Assembly (NCBI RefSeq): GCF_000281045.1
Contig: NW_008246094.1
Coordinates: 106,478 to 130,166, forward strand
Reading direction: 5' to 3'
Source of the DNA: Saprolegnia diclina VS20
Taxonomy: Eukaryota > Oomycota > Saprolegniomycetes > Saprolegniales > Saprolegniaceae
DNA length: 23,689 bases
How positions within the stretch are numbered: position 1 is the first letter of the stretch; every line of letters starts with the position of its first letter. Of the stretch, positions 10,395 through 18,689 are shown piece by piece. The notes under the pieces were generated by a model. That model saw only the letters and a list, made by a program, of their open reading frames with translations. It was not told the origin of the DNA and ran no database searches. The translations under genes were made by a program, and so were the position numbers.

Positions 10395-11601
10395 TCACGC
10401 AGAAATGGCCTTGACGCGCTGGAACTCGTGCGCCTTGAGTTCGCACGTGGTGTTGTCGCAGAGAGGCAAGAGCGCTGCCTTGTCCATCTAATGAAGAGTA
10501 GGGATAGGTAATGTCGGAGAGAGAGTACAGACCTTTTCAAAGAAGAGGAGTCCCGCGTAGCGCTCAATCATGTCGAGCGGCATGAGGAACGAGCGCAGCG
10601 GCGTCTTATCCGCAATGGCTTCGTTGGGCAACACAAAGCCCGCGGTCAAGTACTTGGCCTTGTCGCTCGTGGACGACTTGGTCGCAACCAAGACCACCTA
10701 GCAACGCACCAAGAGGCCTCATTACACTGAGGCATGGAACATGAGTACCTTGAAAAAGTGCGTTGGCACGGCGACGCCGTTCAAAGGCGTGCCCAGAATC
10801 GGGTACGAGACGCGGTACCCGTCACCTTTTTTGTCCTTCTACAGTTCACGGTTCGCAATGTGAGTGCGAGAGGGATGAGAGAGTCGACCGTCGGCAAGAA
10901 GAGGGGACCGCTGATGACGTAAACGCCATCGTACTGGTTGGCCAAGTGCCGCACAAAGCCTTCCACGCGCGACCAGTACCCGCGGTTGAACTTGCCGACC
11001 TACGCGGACGTTCAAATGAGACGAGATGCCACGAGTTGACGACCTGCGGCGAAATGTTGGTCATGAGAAAGCTCTCGTTCACTGCGACTTGGGATGCCGA
11101 CATATCACCTACACATCGATGAGCGAGATGGAATGCAAGCAAGCAAGTGTACGTGCTGGCGCCAAGTGCCCACGGTCGTAGCCGCTGTTCTGGTACTCGG
11201 AGGGCGTCACTCGGAACGGCGGTGGCGTCGACGGGTCGCCCTTGAACGACGCCTTGACGCGGTTCACGTCCGGGCTCTTCTCAAGCGATGCCTTTGTTAT
11301 GTACTCGGCGACCCACGACGGGTTGCGGAGCCTATGGTTTCATCAGCCACGTCATTCTCGAAGCGCTGATGGTAGACCGGCGATCGTAGCTCAAGACGTA
11401 GCCTTCGCGGACCTTGACGTTTTGGAGTGATGGCGCGCCAAAGCGCACGGCTTCATGCACGGGCGCCACCGAGTCGATACTGTCGGCTGTCTGGTCGGGA
11501 CGGGCATCGTCGTCCAGAAGGAGAAACTCGACGGCGGCCAGTGTCCCGGCGGCGCCAAGGGCAATGCCACCAAGGCCAACACTCAAGAGCCTACGATGCA
11601 T
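10395..11601 (-). CDS. Endonuclease G, mitochondrial DNA/RNA non-specific nuclease
   Basis: Seven exons (11601-11378, 11331-11153, 11108-11044, 10999-10889, 10838-10749, 10697-10533, 10487-10395) join to 308 residues; introns are 44-51 bp and all end TAG. The protein follows endonuclease G throughout: RFGAPSLQNVKVREGYVLSY, then SGYDRGHLAPA with the catalytic histidine (H130), LMTNISPQVGKFNRGYW with the metal-binding asparagine (N161), VYVISGPLFLPT, VAVPTHFFK and LDMIERYAGLLFF. Residues 1-30 carry a basic start and a hydrophobic stretch, fitting mitochondrial import and inner-membrane anchoring. The family degrades DNA and RNA in mitochondrial DNA turnover and cell death. Four of six donors start GTC rather than GTA, which is unusual beside its neighbours. 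The start at 11601 is the first ATG in frame. A CCAAT dyad lies 114-148 bp upstream. Confidence 0.92.
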
Positions 11602-11714
11602 CGATTGAAGGAGCAAGTGAGAGCACTACGGACCGCTGCAGCGGCAGCGTCGTTGCGCGTCGTCGCGCCATTGCTTGCAAATCAACAAATACCAGAACCA
11701 CAAATCGACATGTG

Positions 11715-11749
11715 ATTGGCCATATATCCACAAAATTTCAACCAATCCG
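11715..11749. promoter_or_regulatory. CCAAT dyad (ATTGGCC-N20-CCAATCCG)
   Basis: ATTGGCC (11715-11721) and CCAATCCG (11742-11749) are separated by exactly 20 bases. The same pair with the same spacing occurs at 18593-18627 and 21711-21745. Inverted CCAAT boxes suggest binding of a CCAAT factor such as NF-Y to either strand. It lies 114-148 bp upstream of the endonuclease G start. Confidence 0.5.
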
Positions 11750-11921
11750 TTGCGATTCACTGGTTGGGCACCACGGCGCTCAGTGCTTGGACGGCCAAAT
11801 TCCTTTCGAAAACGAAATCGCCCATACTTTGCATGTCGATAGTACACATGTTTGAGAACACGAAACACCAAGTCACACGGTCGTGCGGTGCCTACAGCGG
11901 GAGAAAGGTCGGGCGAAAGTA

Positions 11922-11949
11922 GATGCCGAATTGTACTGAATTCGGCATC
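11922..11949. repeat. Perfect 11-bp inverted repeat (hairpin)
   Basis: GATGCCGAATT and AATTCGGCATC are exact reverse complements around a 6-base loop, GTACTG. It stands about 320 bp upstream of the endonuclease G ATG and 740 bp upstream of the HAUS4-like ATG. It may be a dimeric protein-binding site or an RNA hairpin; nothing here decides. Confidence 0.7.
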
Positions 11950-12685
11950 ATGTGGGATTTAAATGTGGCATATGCCAGGCGTAAATGTCCGATGTGGTTG
12001 CACACACAAGCGGCACAGCTCAACGACTATAGTTGCCTCGGTACTATATATATATATGAACGTGTTCCGCGTTATCTTCATTATGACACAAAGACTTCGC
12101 ATACGTAGCGCTACGCCTGAATGCGTGGGAGTTGGCTCCAGCACTTGGTCGTTGGTACTAGAGAAGCTAACTTTATACCGCCCCTGTTCAATGAAACCCA
12201 AGCCGAAGCCGAGGTTATAGACGGTCCATTTTGCCTCACGCATCTTGCCATTCATGCCACTCGTAGCAACGACACGAGCTGTTTTCAGCCATCCAGCGGC
12301 AACAACGCTTGATTTCGCAGCTCGTCATGCCCACGCCGCTGCACAGTGTCCATGCTGCTCCTCATTTATGTACAGAAACGAGGAGGCAGCAAGGAGCACT
12401 CTGTCGTTCACCGCTGCCAAATCGTGGCCGTATCGTCGCCCCCCACCTCGGACAGACAACTCGTGAATCATCAACTAATGAATCACCTGATGCTTTTGAT
12501 AGTAGTATTGCCTCGCTGCTCCGCTGAGAGCGCCCTCTCGGGCCATTGCGGATATTACGTCCTTCCTCTTTGGACGCATTGTTCAATAGGCTGTAGTATG
12601 ACGTGTCGCTCGAAGACGCAGGGCTCTGCGCGCTGCCTTAATCCGATAACGTTATATATATTGGCGTAGCTTGCGCTCTCAAAGC

Positions 12686-14102
12686 ATGGCCTGTGGCCGT
12701 GGCTGCGCGATGCAGGACGAAACGACTCAAGATATCAAGGATTGCGTGTCAGCAGCCACATTATTATCCGGATATCCGGTGGGAATCGGACAAGCCATGG
12801 CGCTCGTACGTCGGCGCGGACCCGCGGGACGATGCTAACGACGGGGTAGAGCCCCGAGGAAGACCGGTACTTTGGATCGAAGCTTCTCTTCCATGAAGTC
12901 CAGACCTTGCTCTTGATGTACGCGTTCATTACGCTCGCTACCAAATCCTCAAGCGCATGTGCAGGACGCCCGAGGTCGACGCGACGCCCGACGACAAGGA
13001 CGCACTCGCGGTATGCGTATCGTGGCCCCATCCTCTGATTCAACCAAGCACGACAGGTAGCGCGCAAGCTCTTCGCTGTCGGCGAAGCGCAGCAGTACGT
13101 GGCGTTGCAGCCGTCAACGACCCAAACGTCCGAGGTCCGAGGTGCCACGTCCGCATCGACGCCAAGCTCATGGCTTGTGCCCCGTAGCCACCGCTGCTGG
13201 GCTTAACGCCCCATGCGATTCGAGCAGCGTGGGGACTCCGAGACCCCGACCACGTCGACAGCTTGCGCGAGCGCATTCGGGTAACCTCGCCGCCCTTTCC
13301 ATCTCATCGCTTCATTTCTGCGACTCTCTAGACCTCGCTCCTACCCGACGTCGAGCGTCGCATCAAGGACAAGTGCCGGCTGCTCTGCGATGTGACGTGC
13401 CCTTTGCAAGGCGACGCGCCGTCGCTGCCGTTTGCGCTCGTCGAGCAGCTCCCCGAGACGCTCTCGGTACAAGACTCCACGGTCGACAACACTAGTACCA
13501 ATCTGTCTCTAGGCACTCCAAGCCGCCTCAACTGCTCTCGAGAAAGAACTGATTGGGCTCGAAGAAGCCCACGATGTTCGCGTCCAGGAGATGGGGGCGC
13601 TCGTCGAGGCCATGGGCGCGGTGCTCCTGCGCACGATCCGTGTCCGTGACCAGTCGCCGTTCGTGACCAAGAAGATCGCCTGCCTCGAGGTACGACCGTC
13701 GACGGCGCCAGCGCTCTCACCATCGTCTGGCGCAGGCGTACATTAGCGCCATGCACGAAAAGACTGCGCTGCTTACAAAGCAAATGCTCAATGAAACGTA
13801 CACGGAGCGGAAGCTCCACGCCCTCCGCGCCATTCGGTACCCTTCTCCTTGGCCAGGATGGCAACCTCCCTTCTCGGTAGAGAGAAGCTCGAGGGTCGAT
13901 ACGCCGCCGCGACGCAAGCGCAGAACGAGGTGGACCTGCCCTTGATCGGGCATAGCTCACAACCGTAATATTGTAGGTTCAAGCACGGCTGCAGCAGTAC
14001 GAACTGCTGGGGCCTGCGTTTGCAGCGACCGCCGACCAGTTCGCGGTCGTTCAGCGCAAGATTGCCGAGAAGGAGAAATGGATCGCTTCTCTCGATGCTT
14101 AA
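12686..14102 (+). CDS. HAUS4-like augmin complex subunit
   Basis: Ten exons (12686-12805, 12850-12917, 12965-13010, 13057-13134, 13188-13280, 13332-13466, 13513-13689, 13736-13836, 13881-13929, 13977-14102) join in frame to 330 residues. Introns are 44-53 bp, six ending TAG and three CAG. HAUS4 belongs to augmin, which recruits gamma-tubulin to spindle microtubules. Shared landmarks in order are LSPEEDRYFGSKLL (~40-53), PPLLGLTPHAIR (105-116), VERRIKDKCRLLCD (~141-154), a helical middle (~181-290) and a tail QQYELLGPAFAATADQF. Human HAUS4 has closely similar pieces such as IPPLLGL and YEVLGEEFDRL, and is ~363 residues. The least certain splice is 12918-12964. Skipping it leaves a coding-looking stretch (HYARYQILKRM) in another frame, so the exon structure around residues 55-70 may differ. 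Its stop is 31 bp from that of the convergent coiled-coil gene. Confidence 0.75.
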
Positions 14103-14133
14103 TGCAACGTACAAGAGCGTTGAGGAGGTCGAC

Positions 14134-14806
14134 TCAAGCATGACGGAGCGGCGACGCTTGCATCGCATGGACGTCGTACGTGGCGCGCGCGTTCTCTTCA
14201 CGAGCGCGGAGCTCGTTGTAGACTAACTGCGCTTGCTGGAGCTGTCCCAAGAGAAGTCTCTTCTTCTTCTCCATATCGAGGAGGATCGACTTGGTCTCTT
14301 GGATCTCGCTCTTGGCCTCGAGCACCTTGGTCGCCCACTCGGCGCGCTGCGGCTGCAAAACCGCGTCCATGTAGCGCTGCTCCTCTTCGATTTGCGAGGC
14401 CATGCTCGTAGCGGTCTCGGCGGACTCGATGAGGTCGGCTTGCATCTTGGCCGTGAACGCAGCCCACGTGGTCACCTCGGCAGTACGCGCTGCATCGACG
14501 GCGTCGAGTCGGGTCTGCCACGCTTGGCGCTCGGTGGATGCTGCTGCAAGTAAACTTGCGAGACGCTCCTTGTGCTCTTCGAGGGAGCGTGCTTCGTCCT
14601 CGAGCCGCCACAGCATCGCCGTCTCGTTGCAGCTCGTCGCTTGAAGGTCCATCTCGAGGAGCCGGAGGCGACGACCCTTCTCCCGCTGGGTCTTCTCCAC
14701 GCCCGTGGTCATTTCTCCTCTAGGATCATGTGCTTCTTCGCGCCTGCGCTCCTTAGGTCTCCAGCACCGCGTCCATGGTCGCGTACCCGTCCTGGCCTCG
14801 GTCCAT
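14134..14806 (-). CDS. Coiled-coil protein of unknown function
   Basis: A 20-nt first exon (14806-14787) and a long second exon (14719-14134) joined across a 67-bp intron (GTACGC/TAG) give 201 residues. Almost the whole protein is charged, heptad-like helix, with runs such as LEEHKERLASLLAAASTERQ and LLDMEKKKRLLLGQLQQAQL. There is no signal peptide, membrane segment or catalytic motif. The start at 14806 is preferred because an initiator-like element lies just upstream and an in-frame stop precedes it; a second ATG at 14712 in exon 2 would give a 195-residue alternative start region without splicing. It is tail to tail with the HAUS4-like gene, but that does not show a shared role. I cannot name the family; a cytoskeletal or kinetochore part is only a guess. 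Confidence 0.65.
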
Positions 14807-14815
14807 CCCGATCTT

Positions 14816-14831
14816 GGATTTCGAAATGACC
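14816..14831 (-). promoter_or_regulatory. Oomycete-type initiator of the coiled-coil gene
   Basis: On the minus strand GGTCATTTCGAAATCC fits the oomycete initiator core TCATTYY with an AT-containing flank. It ends 9 bases before the ATG at 14806. It supports this start. Confidence 0.45.
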
Positions 14832-14833
14832 GA

Positions 14834-15149
14834 CTAAAGTGGCTCTGTAGTCGATCCAAGTCGAACGTTTACGACTAAACAGCCGTTCCGACCAATGATA
14901 ACGCCGTTGACGTCAAGGGCAATGCTGGATCCCCGCTGCATATTGACAAGGTTGACGCTGCATTCTGGGCCGACAGAAGGTACAGCGCCACGTCCGCAAG
15001 CCGTCGAGCAGACCATTCCATCTCTATAAGCTGGCGGAGAGGGTCGAAGCGGCGTTCGTCGAAGTCGAATTCAAGTTGCGTACAGTGCACTGCTTGAAGG
15101 TGTTGAAAGCTTGAAGGAGCTGCTGACCACACTGCGACGCTGTTCCCAT
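14834..15149 (-). CDS. Possible small gene or relic, frame unresolved
   Basis: Two minus-strand frames in this stretch both look coding. One reads CTQLEFDFDERRFDPLRQLI then EMEWSARRLADVALYLLSAQ, with strong G/C third positions and no stop from 15132 to 14875. The other ends VNMQRGSSIALDVNGVIIGR and stops at 14834. A two-exon model from an ATG at 15149 (15149-15082 joined to 15014-14834 across GTGCAC/TAG) gives 82 residues in the second frame, but leaves the better-biased first frame unexplained. It is either a small gene with an intron I place wrongly or a frameshifted remnant. No family is recognised. Confidence 0.25.
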
Positions 15150-15185
15150 CACCTCTAGCCCGCCGTGTGCTGGCACCGCTGTCGC

Positions 15186-15562
15186 TCAGATGGATATTCC
15201 CTGCATATTATGCTGCATCGAAGCTGCTGCATAGTACATGCTGTCGAGACAGGAACACTCGCCATGTTCATCCGACGATACATCATGTAGCAGTGCATAT
15301 TCCGAGGGATGAGACTGTGGCCTTCTGGCAAAGCCCATGTGCAGTTTGCGATCATGGCTGTGAGCTTGGAGAATAATTCGCTCCTTCATGATGGAGCTTT
15401 TGTCAGCTGAGGACACGACAGTTCGGACTGGCCGTGGACCACGTACCGTGCTTGACGTTGGAGGATGCTGATTTGATATTACTTGGGCACAGTGCCTGGA
15501 ATGCTCCAAGAGCAATCTTCCGCTTCGAGCCAGCTGACGCGATCGCGACAGGCGCTGCCCAT
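15186..15562 (-). CDS. Possible small gene divergent from the oxidase-transporter gene
   Basis: The minus-strand stretch 15383-15186 reads KSSIMKERIILQAHSHDRKL and on to a stop, His- and Met-rich at the end (SMYYAAASMQHNMQ). It is preceded by a good 40-bp intron candidate (GTACGT to CTCAG, 15446-15407). An ATG at 15562 lies about 18 bases after an initiator-like TCACTCC, and a CCAAT box shared with the opposite gene is 25 bases further up. Linking that ATG to the later frame needs a second, longer intron, so the 5' half is uncertain. The family is unknown. Short His-rich proteins can bind metal, which is tempting beside a metal-uptake gene but unproven. Confidence 0.25.
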
Positions 15563-15583
15563 GTGGTCAGCAGGGAGTGAGCT

Positions 15584-15595
15584 TCAACCAATCCA
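15584..15595 (+). promoter_or_regulatory. CCAAT box upstream of the oxidase-transporter gene
   Basis: TTCAACCAATCC occurs about 140 bp upstream of the ATG at 15732. The same extended box (TTYRACCAATCC) occurs in three dyads elsewhere in the window. Here the inverted partner 27 bases upstream is not conserved. Confidence 0.45.
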
Positions 15596-15701
15596 GCTTC
15601 AGAGACAGCCGCATCTTGGCACCATTGGCCCGAAGCACGCGCCAATGCTCTGAACGCGCGCCTCTTGCTCCCCCGAGGATGCTCGCGCGATCCATTCCCA
15701 T

Positions 15702-15720
15702 GTTCACTTTCGAATTTCCT
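15702..15720 (+). promoter_or_regulatory. Oomycete initiator plus flanking promoter region
   Basis: GTTCACTTTCGAATTTCCT matches the oomycete core promoter (initiator TCAYTYY followed by CAWTTTNYY) at nearly every position and lies 12-30 bases upstream of the ATG. Transcription should start here, leaving a very short leader, as is common in oomycetes. Confidence 0.6.
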
Positions 15721-15731
15721 CGCTGTGTAAC

Positions 15732-18482
15732 ATGCTTCCCAGCATCGCACTCCTGTTCTCTGCGGCTGCTGGCCTCGTGGCGGCCCAGGACGCGCCCGAC
15801 CCGACGTACGGCGGTGCGCTCTACGCCTTTACGGCCTACGCGTCGCCGCTCGTGCTGCCCGAGGTGCTCGACATGACGGCCGGCGGCTCGCTCAAGATGA
15901 ACATTGGCCAAGTCGATAGCCATGCGTGGGGCAACGGGATCCCGACGACTGCTGTCTACGGCTACGGCGTCGTCGGTCGTAATATGTCGCACCCGGGCCC
16001 GACGATCCGCGTCAAGAAGGGCGTGCCCATCAACGTCGAGTGGTTCAACACGCTCGGCAGCTCGACGCACCTTCTCGGGCGGTACATTGAGCCGACGCTG
16101 CTCCGGTCGACGTCCGAGTGCTTTCCCAACTGCGGCATTCCGGTCATCACGCACGTCCACGGTCTCGAGTCGCCGGCGCAGTACGACGGTCTCCCGCACT
16201 ACTCGATCTACAAGAACCAGTCGTTCAACGCCGTGTACAACAACAAGCAAGGCGCGTCGACCAAGATGTACCACGACCACGCGATCGGCCTCTCGCGCCT
16301 CAACGTGTGGGCGGGTCTCTTTGGCCTCTACATCATCGAGGACCCTGCGCTCGATGCGTCGTACAACCTCGCCAACATGACCGACATCCCGCTCATGATT
16401 GCCGACAAGATCATCGACCCGAGTGGCAAGCTCCTCTACACGAGCGTCGTCACGTGTCCGACCACGGGCACGCTCTGGATGTCCGAGTCGTTTGGCGCTG
16501 TCAACACGGTCAACGGCGTCGTCATGCCGTACCTCGAGGTCGGCCAGGAGATGGTGCGCTTCCGCATCGCCAACATGGCCAACTCGCGCCACTACGATGT
16601 GCAGCTGCCGTTTTCCGACAAGTGCAAGCTTATCGCGGTCGACTCGGGCTATGTGCAGACGCCGATGCCGGTGAACGCGTCGACGACGCTCTTCTCGCTC
16701 GAGCGCATCGAGGTCGTGTGCGACTTTACAGGGGTCGCCAACGGCACGACGTTCGACATCACGGACGGCGCCAACGACATTGCCTCGTCCTACACGTACG
16801 ACCCGCGCATGCTGCAGGTCCGCGTAATCGCCAAGACCTCGACGCCGGGCAAGGCCGTGACGCTCCCGACGCGCATGACCAAGCTCAAGGACCTCCAAGC
16901 CTTGTACAAGTCGACGAACGGCAAGCTGCGGACAATCACGATCGGCGAAATGACCGACATGAACAAGTGCCCGACGCAGTCGATTCTGACGCAGTACGGC
17001 CAAGTCGCCAACGTCTCGACGATCACCAACAAGCTCATGTGCACGCGCGGAAAAGTCGAAAAGTGGCAGTTCAAGAACCCGACCGACGACACGCACCCGT
17101 TCCATTGGCACCTCGTCAACGTCCAGTGCGGCCCGGACGACGACCACATCAACAAGAACGAGCTCAAGGACGTGTACGTGATCCCGAACGGCCCGAAGGA
17201 AGACCGGACGCGCATCACGCAGGTGTGCTACGTGGCGTGCACGCCCGACGAGTTCCTTCTCGAGGGCAGCAGCCGCGCGGCGGACGACTATGGTTTCTCG
17301 ACCGACGAGCCGTACCTCGCGCACTGCCACATCATGGAGCACGAAGACAACAGCATGATGGCGTGGTTTCAGCTCATGAAGGAAGACGACACCAACCCGA
17401 TCGACGACGGCACGGTGGTCTCGTCGACGCCCGAGCTCACGAACGCGATCATCTGGTCGGCCATCGGCATGAGTTTTGTCGGTGGCATGGCCACGACCTT
17501 GTCGGTGCTCGTCATTTCGATCCCGCGTCTCAATTTCATGGCCGGCGACAAGGCGCTCGCCATGACGTTTGCACTCTCGGCCGGTGTCATGCTCTTCATC
17601 TCGCTCGTTGATCTCTTCAACGAATCGATCACCAACTTCCGCAACGCGTGGGCGGTCGGGGGCTCGGAGGGCGTCGACCCGGAGCTCATCGAACAAGGTC
17701 TGGCGCCGCCCGGCACGGTCGCGCCCGTGTGCGACCCGACGTGCGTCGGCTACGCGTGGCTTGCGACGACGGGCTGCTTCTACGGCGGCATTGCAGTCAT
17801 CTTGCTCCTCGAGATCATCGTGCACCGCGTGTTTGACTACCACACAAAGGACCTCGCGACGCTCGGCAACCATACCCACGACCACCAGGACGAGCACGAA
17901 CTCATGACCAACGCTGTCGAGGTCCGCACGCCGACGGGCAAGGGCCTTGATGACCACGACGATGGTACGCCATTGAGCTCCGAGCCGGACGACGCCGAGA
18001 ACGGCGAGGCGAAGAAGACCGAGATGCGCCGCGCGGGTATTCTGACGGGCATCGCGATCGCGATCCACAACTTCCCCGAGGGCATCGCGCTCTTTGTCGC
18101 GTCGCTCCAAGGGCTCAAGACGGGCCTCGTGCTCGCGATCGGTATTACGTTGCACAACTTTCCCGAAGGCGTCGCGATCGCCGCGCCCGTCTACTATGCG
18201 ACCAACAGCAAGAAGCAAGCGTTCTTCTGGACGGCGCTCAGCGGCATTGCGCAGCCGTGCGGCGCGTTCATTGGGTGGGCGACGGTCTCGGGCGGTGTGA
18301 CGCCGCTGCTGTCGGCGGTCTTGTACGGCTTTGTGTCGGGCATGCTCGTGTGCATCACGATGAAGGAGCTTGTGCCGGGCGCGTTCAAGTTTGGCGGCCA
18401 CCGCTTCCTCGCGTCGTTTGCATTTGGCGTCGGGATCATGGCCATCAGTCTCGTGATCCTCAAATTTGTCGGCAGTAGTTAA
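15732..18482 (+). CDS. Multicopper oxidase fused to a ZIP metal transporter
   Basis: One uninterrupted frame encodes 916 residues with two complete domains. After a signal peptide (1-18), residues ~25-550 form a bilirubin-oxidase/CotA-like multicopper oxidase with all four copper motifs: HVHG (141-144), YHDH (180-183), HPFHWH (455-460) and HCHIMEHEDNSM (531-542; type-1 ligands C532, H537, M542). Residues ~570-916 form a ZIP transporter with about eight helices, a His-rich loop (HTHDHQDEHE, ~713-722) and HNFPEG in both TM4 (779-784) and TM5 (808-813), the metal site of the family. ZIP proteins have an extracellular N-terminus, so a secreted oxidase joined there is topologically sound. The likely role is to oxidise a metal ion or bound metal (iron, copper or manganese) at the surface and hand metal to the transporter, like Fet3-Ftr1 in fungi (inference). 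ZIPs usually carry divalent ions, so oxidation could instead be protective or ligand-directed. No intron lies between the domains, so the fusion does not depend on a splice model. Confidence 0.93.
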   Translation: MLPSIALLFSAAAGLVAAQDAPDPTYGGALYAFTAYASPLVLPEVLDMTAGGSLKMNIGQVDSHAWGNGIPTTAVYGYGVVGRNMSHPGPTIRVKKGVPINVEWFNTLGSSTHLLGRYIEPTLLRSTSECFPNCGIPVITHVHGLESPAQYDGLPHYSIYKNQSFNAVYNNKQGASTKMYHDHAIGLSRLNVWAGLFGLYIIEDPALDASYNLANMTDIPLMIADKIIDPSGKLLYTSVVTCPTTGTLWMSESFGAVNTVNGVVMPYLEVGQEMVRFRIANMANSRHYDVQLPFSDKCKLIAVDSGYVQTPMPVNASTTLFSLERIEVVCDFTGVANGTTFDITDGANDIASSYTYDPRMLQVRVIAKTSTPGKAVTLPTRMTKLKDLQALYKSTNGKLRTITIGEMTDMNKCPTQSILTQYGQVANVSTITNKLMCTRGKVEKWQFKNPTDDTHPFHWHLVNVQCGPDDDHINKNELKDVYVIPNGPKEDRTRITQVCYVACTPDEFLLEGSSRAADDYGFSTDEPYLAHCHIMEHEDNSMMAWFQLMKEDDTNPIDDGTVVSSTPELTNAIIWSAIGMSFVGGMATTLSVLVISIPRLNFMAGDKALAMTFALSAGVMLFISLVDLFNESITNFRNAWAVGGSEGVDPELIEQGLAPPGTVAPVCDPTCVGYAWLATTGCFYGGIAVILLLEIIVHRVFDYHTKDLATLGNHTHDHQDEHELMTNAVEVRTPTGKGLDDHDDGTPLSSEPDDAENGEAKKTEMRRAGILTGIAIAIHNFPEGIALFVASLQGLKTGLVLAIGITLHNFPEGVAIAAPVYYATNSKKQAFFWTALSGIAQPCGAFIGWATVSGGVTPLLSAVLYGFVSGMLVCITMKELVPGAFKFGGHRFLASFAFGVGIMAISLVILKFVGSS

Positions 18483-18592
18483 AAGTACCCAAGTATATTG
18501 CCTTGACTTTTCAAGTGGACTGTTTGTTGTTGTGCGCGCGAGATCTTGGATCTTTCGGCGATAAAAGTTGAAGGTTGACAGCGCACGATTCT

Positions 18593-18627
18593 ATTGGCCA
18601 AACATTCCAGGCATTTCGACCAATCCG
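18593..18627. promoter_or_regulatory. CCAAT dyad (ATTGGCC-N20-CCAATCCG)
   Basis: ATTGGCC (18593-18599) and CCAATCCG (18620-18627) have the same 20-base gap as the copies at 11715 and 21711. It lies 110 bp past the stop of the oxidase-transporter gene and 62-97 bp before the ATG of the small open frame at 18690, so it may be that frame's promoter. The remaining spacer (18483-18592) shows nothing else. Confidence 0.45.
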
Positions 18628-18689
18628 ATGGCATCGCACTTGGCGTGTGCGGCTGCAAAGCTGCTTGCAACGCAAAAGACCATCGGAAA

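Larger units (their letters stand above)
11602..12685. other. Divergent spacer between endonuclease G and HAUS4-like genes
   Basis: This 1.08-kb AT-richer spacer lies between two divergent gene starts. It contains the CCAAT dyad at 11715-11749, a perfect 11-bp hairpin at 11922-11949, a short TA run at 12045-12057 and a TATATATATTGGC patch at 12650-12662, just upstream of the HAUS4-like ATG. A minus-strand open frame at 12255-11959 reads WTVYNLGFGLGFIEQG but has no other support. No gene is called. Confidence 0.5.

Noticed and set aside
12045-12057. TA run as a microsatellite of note
   Set aside because: Only about six repeats; ordinary for AT-rich spacer.
15567-18401. Minus-strand open frame of 944 codons opposite the oxidase-transporter gene
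   Set aside because: It is a mirror of the GC-rich codons on the plus strand; the product is almost all Arg, His, Asp and Val with no domain, while the plus strand has complete motifs.
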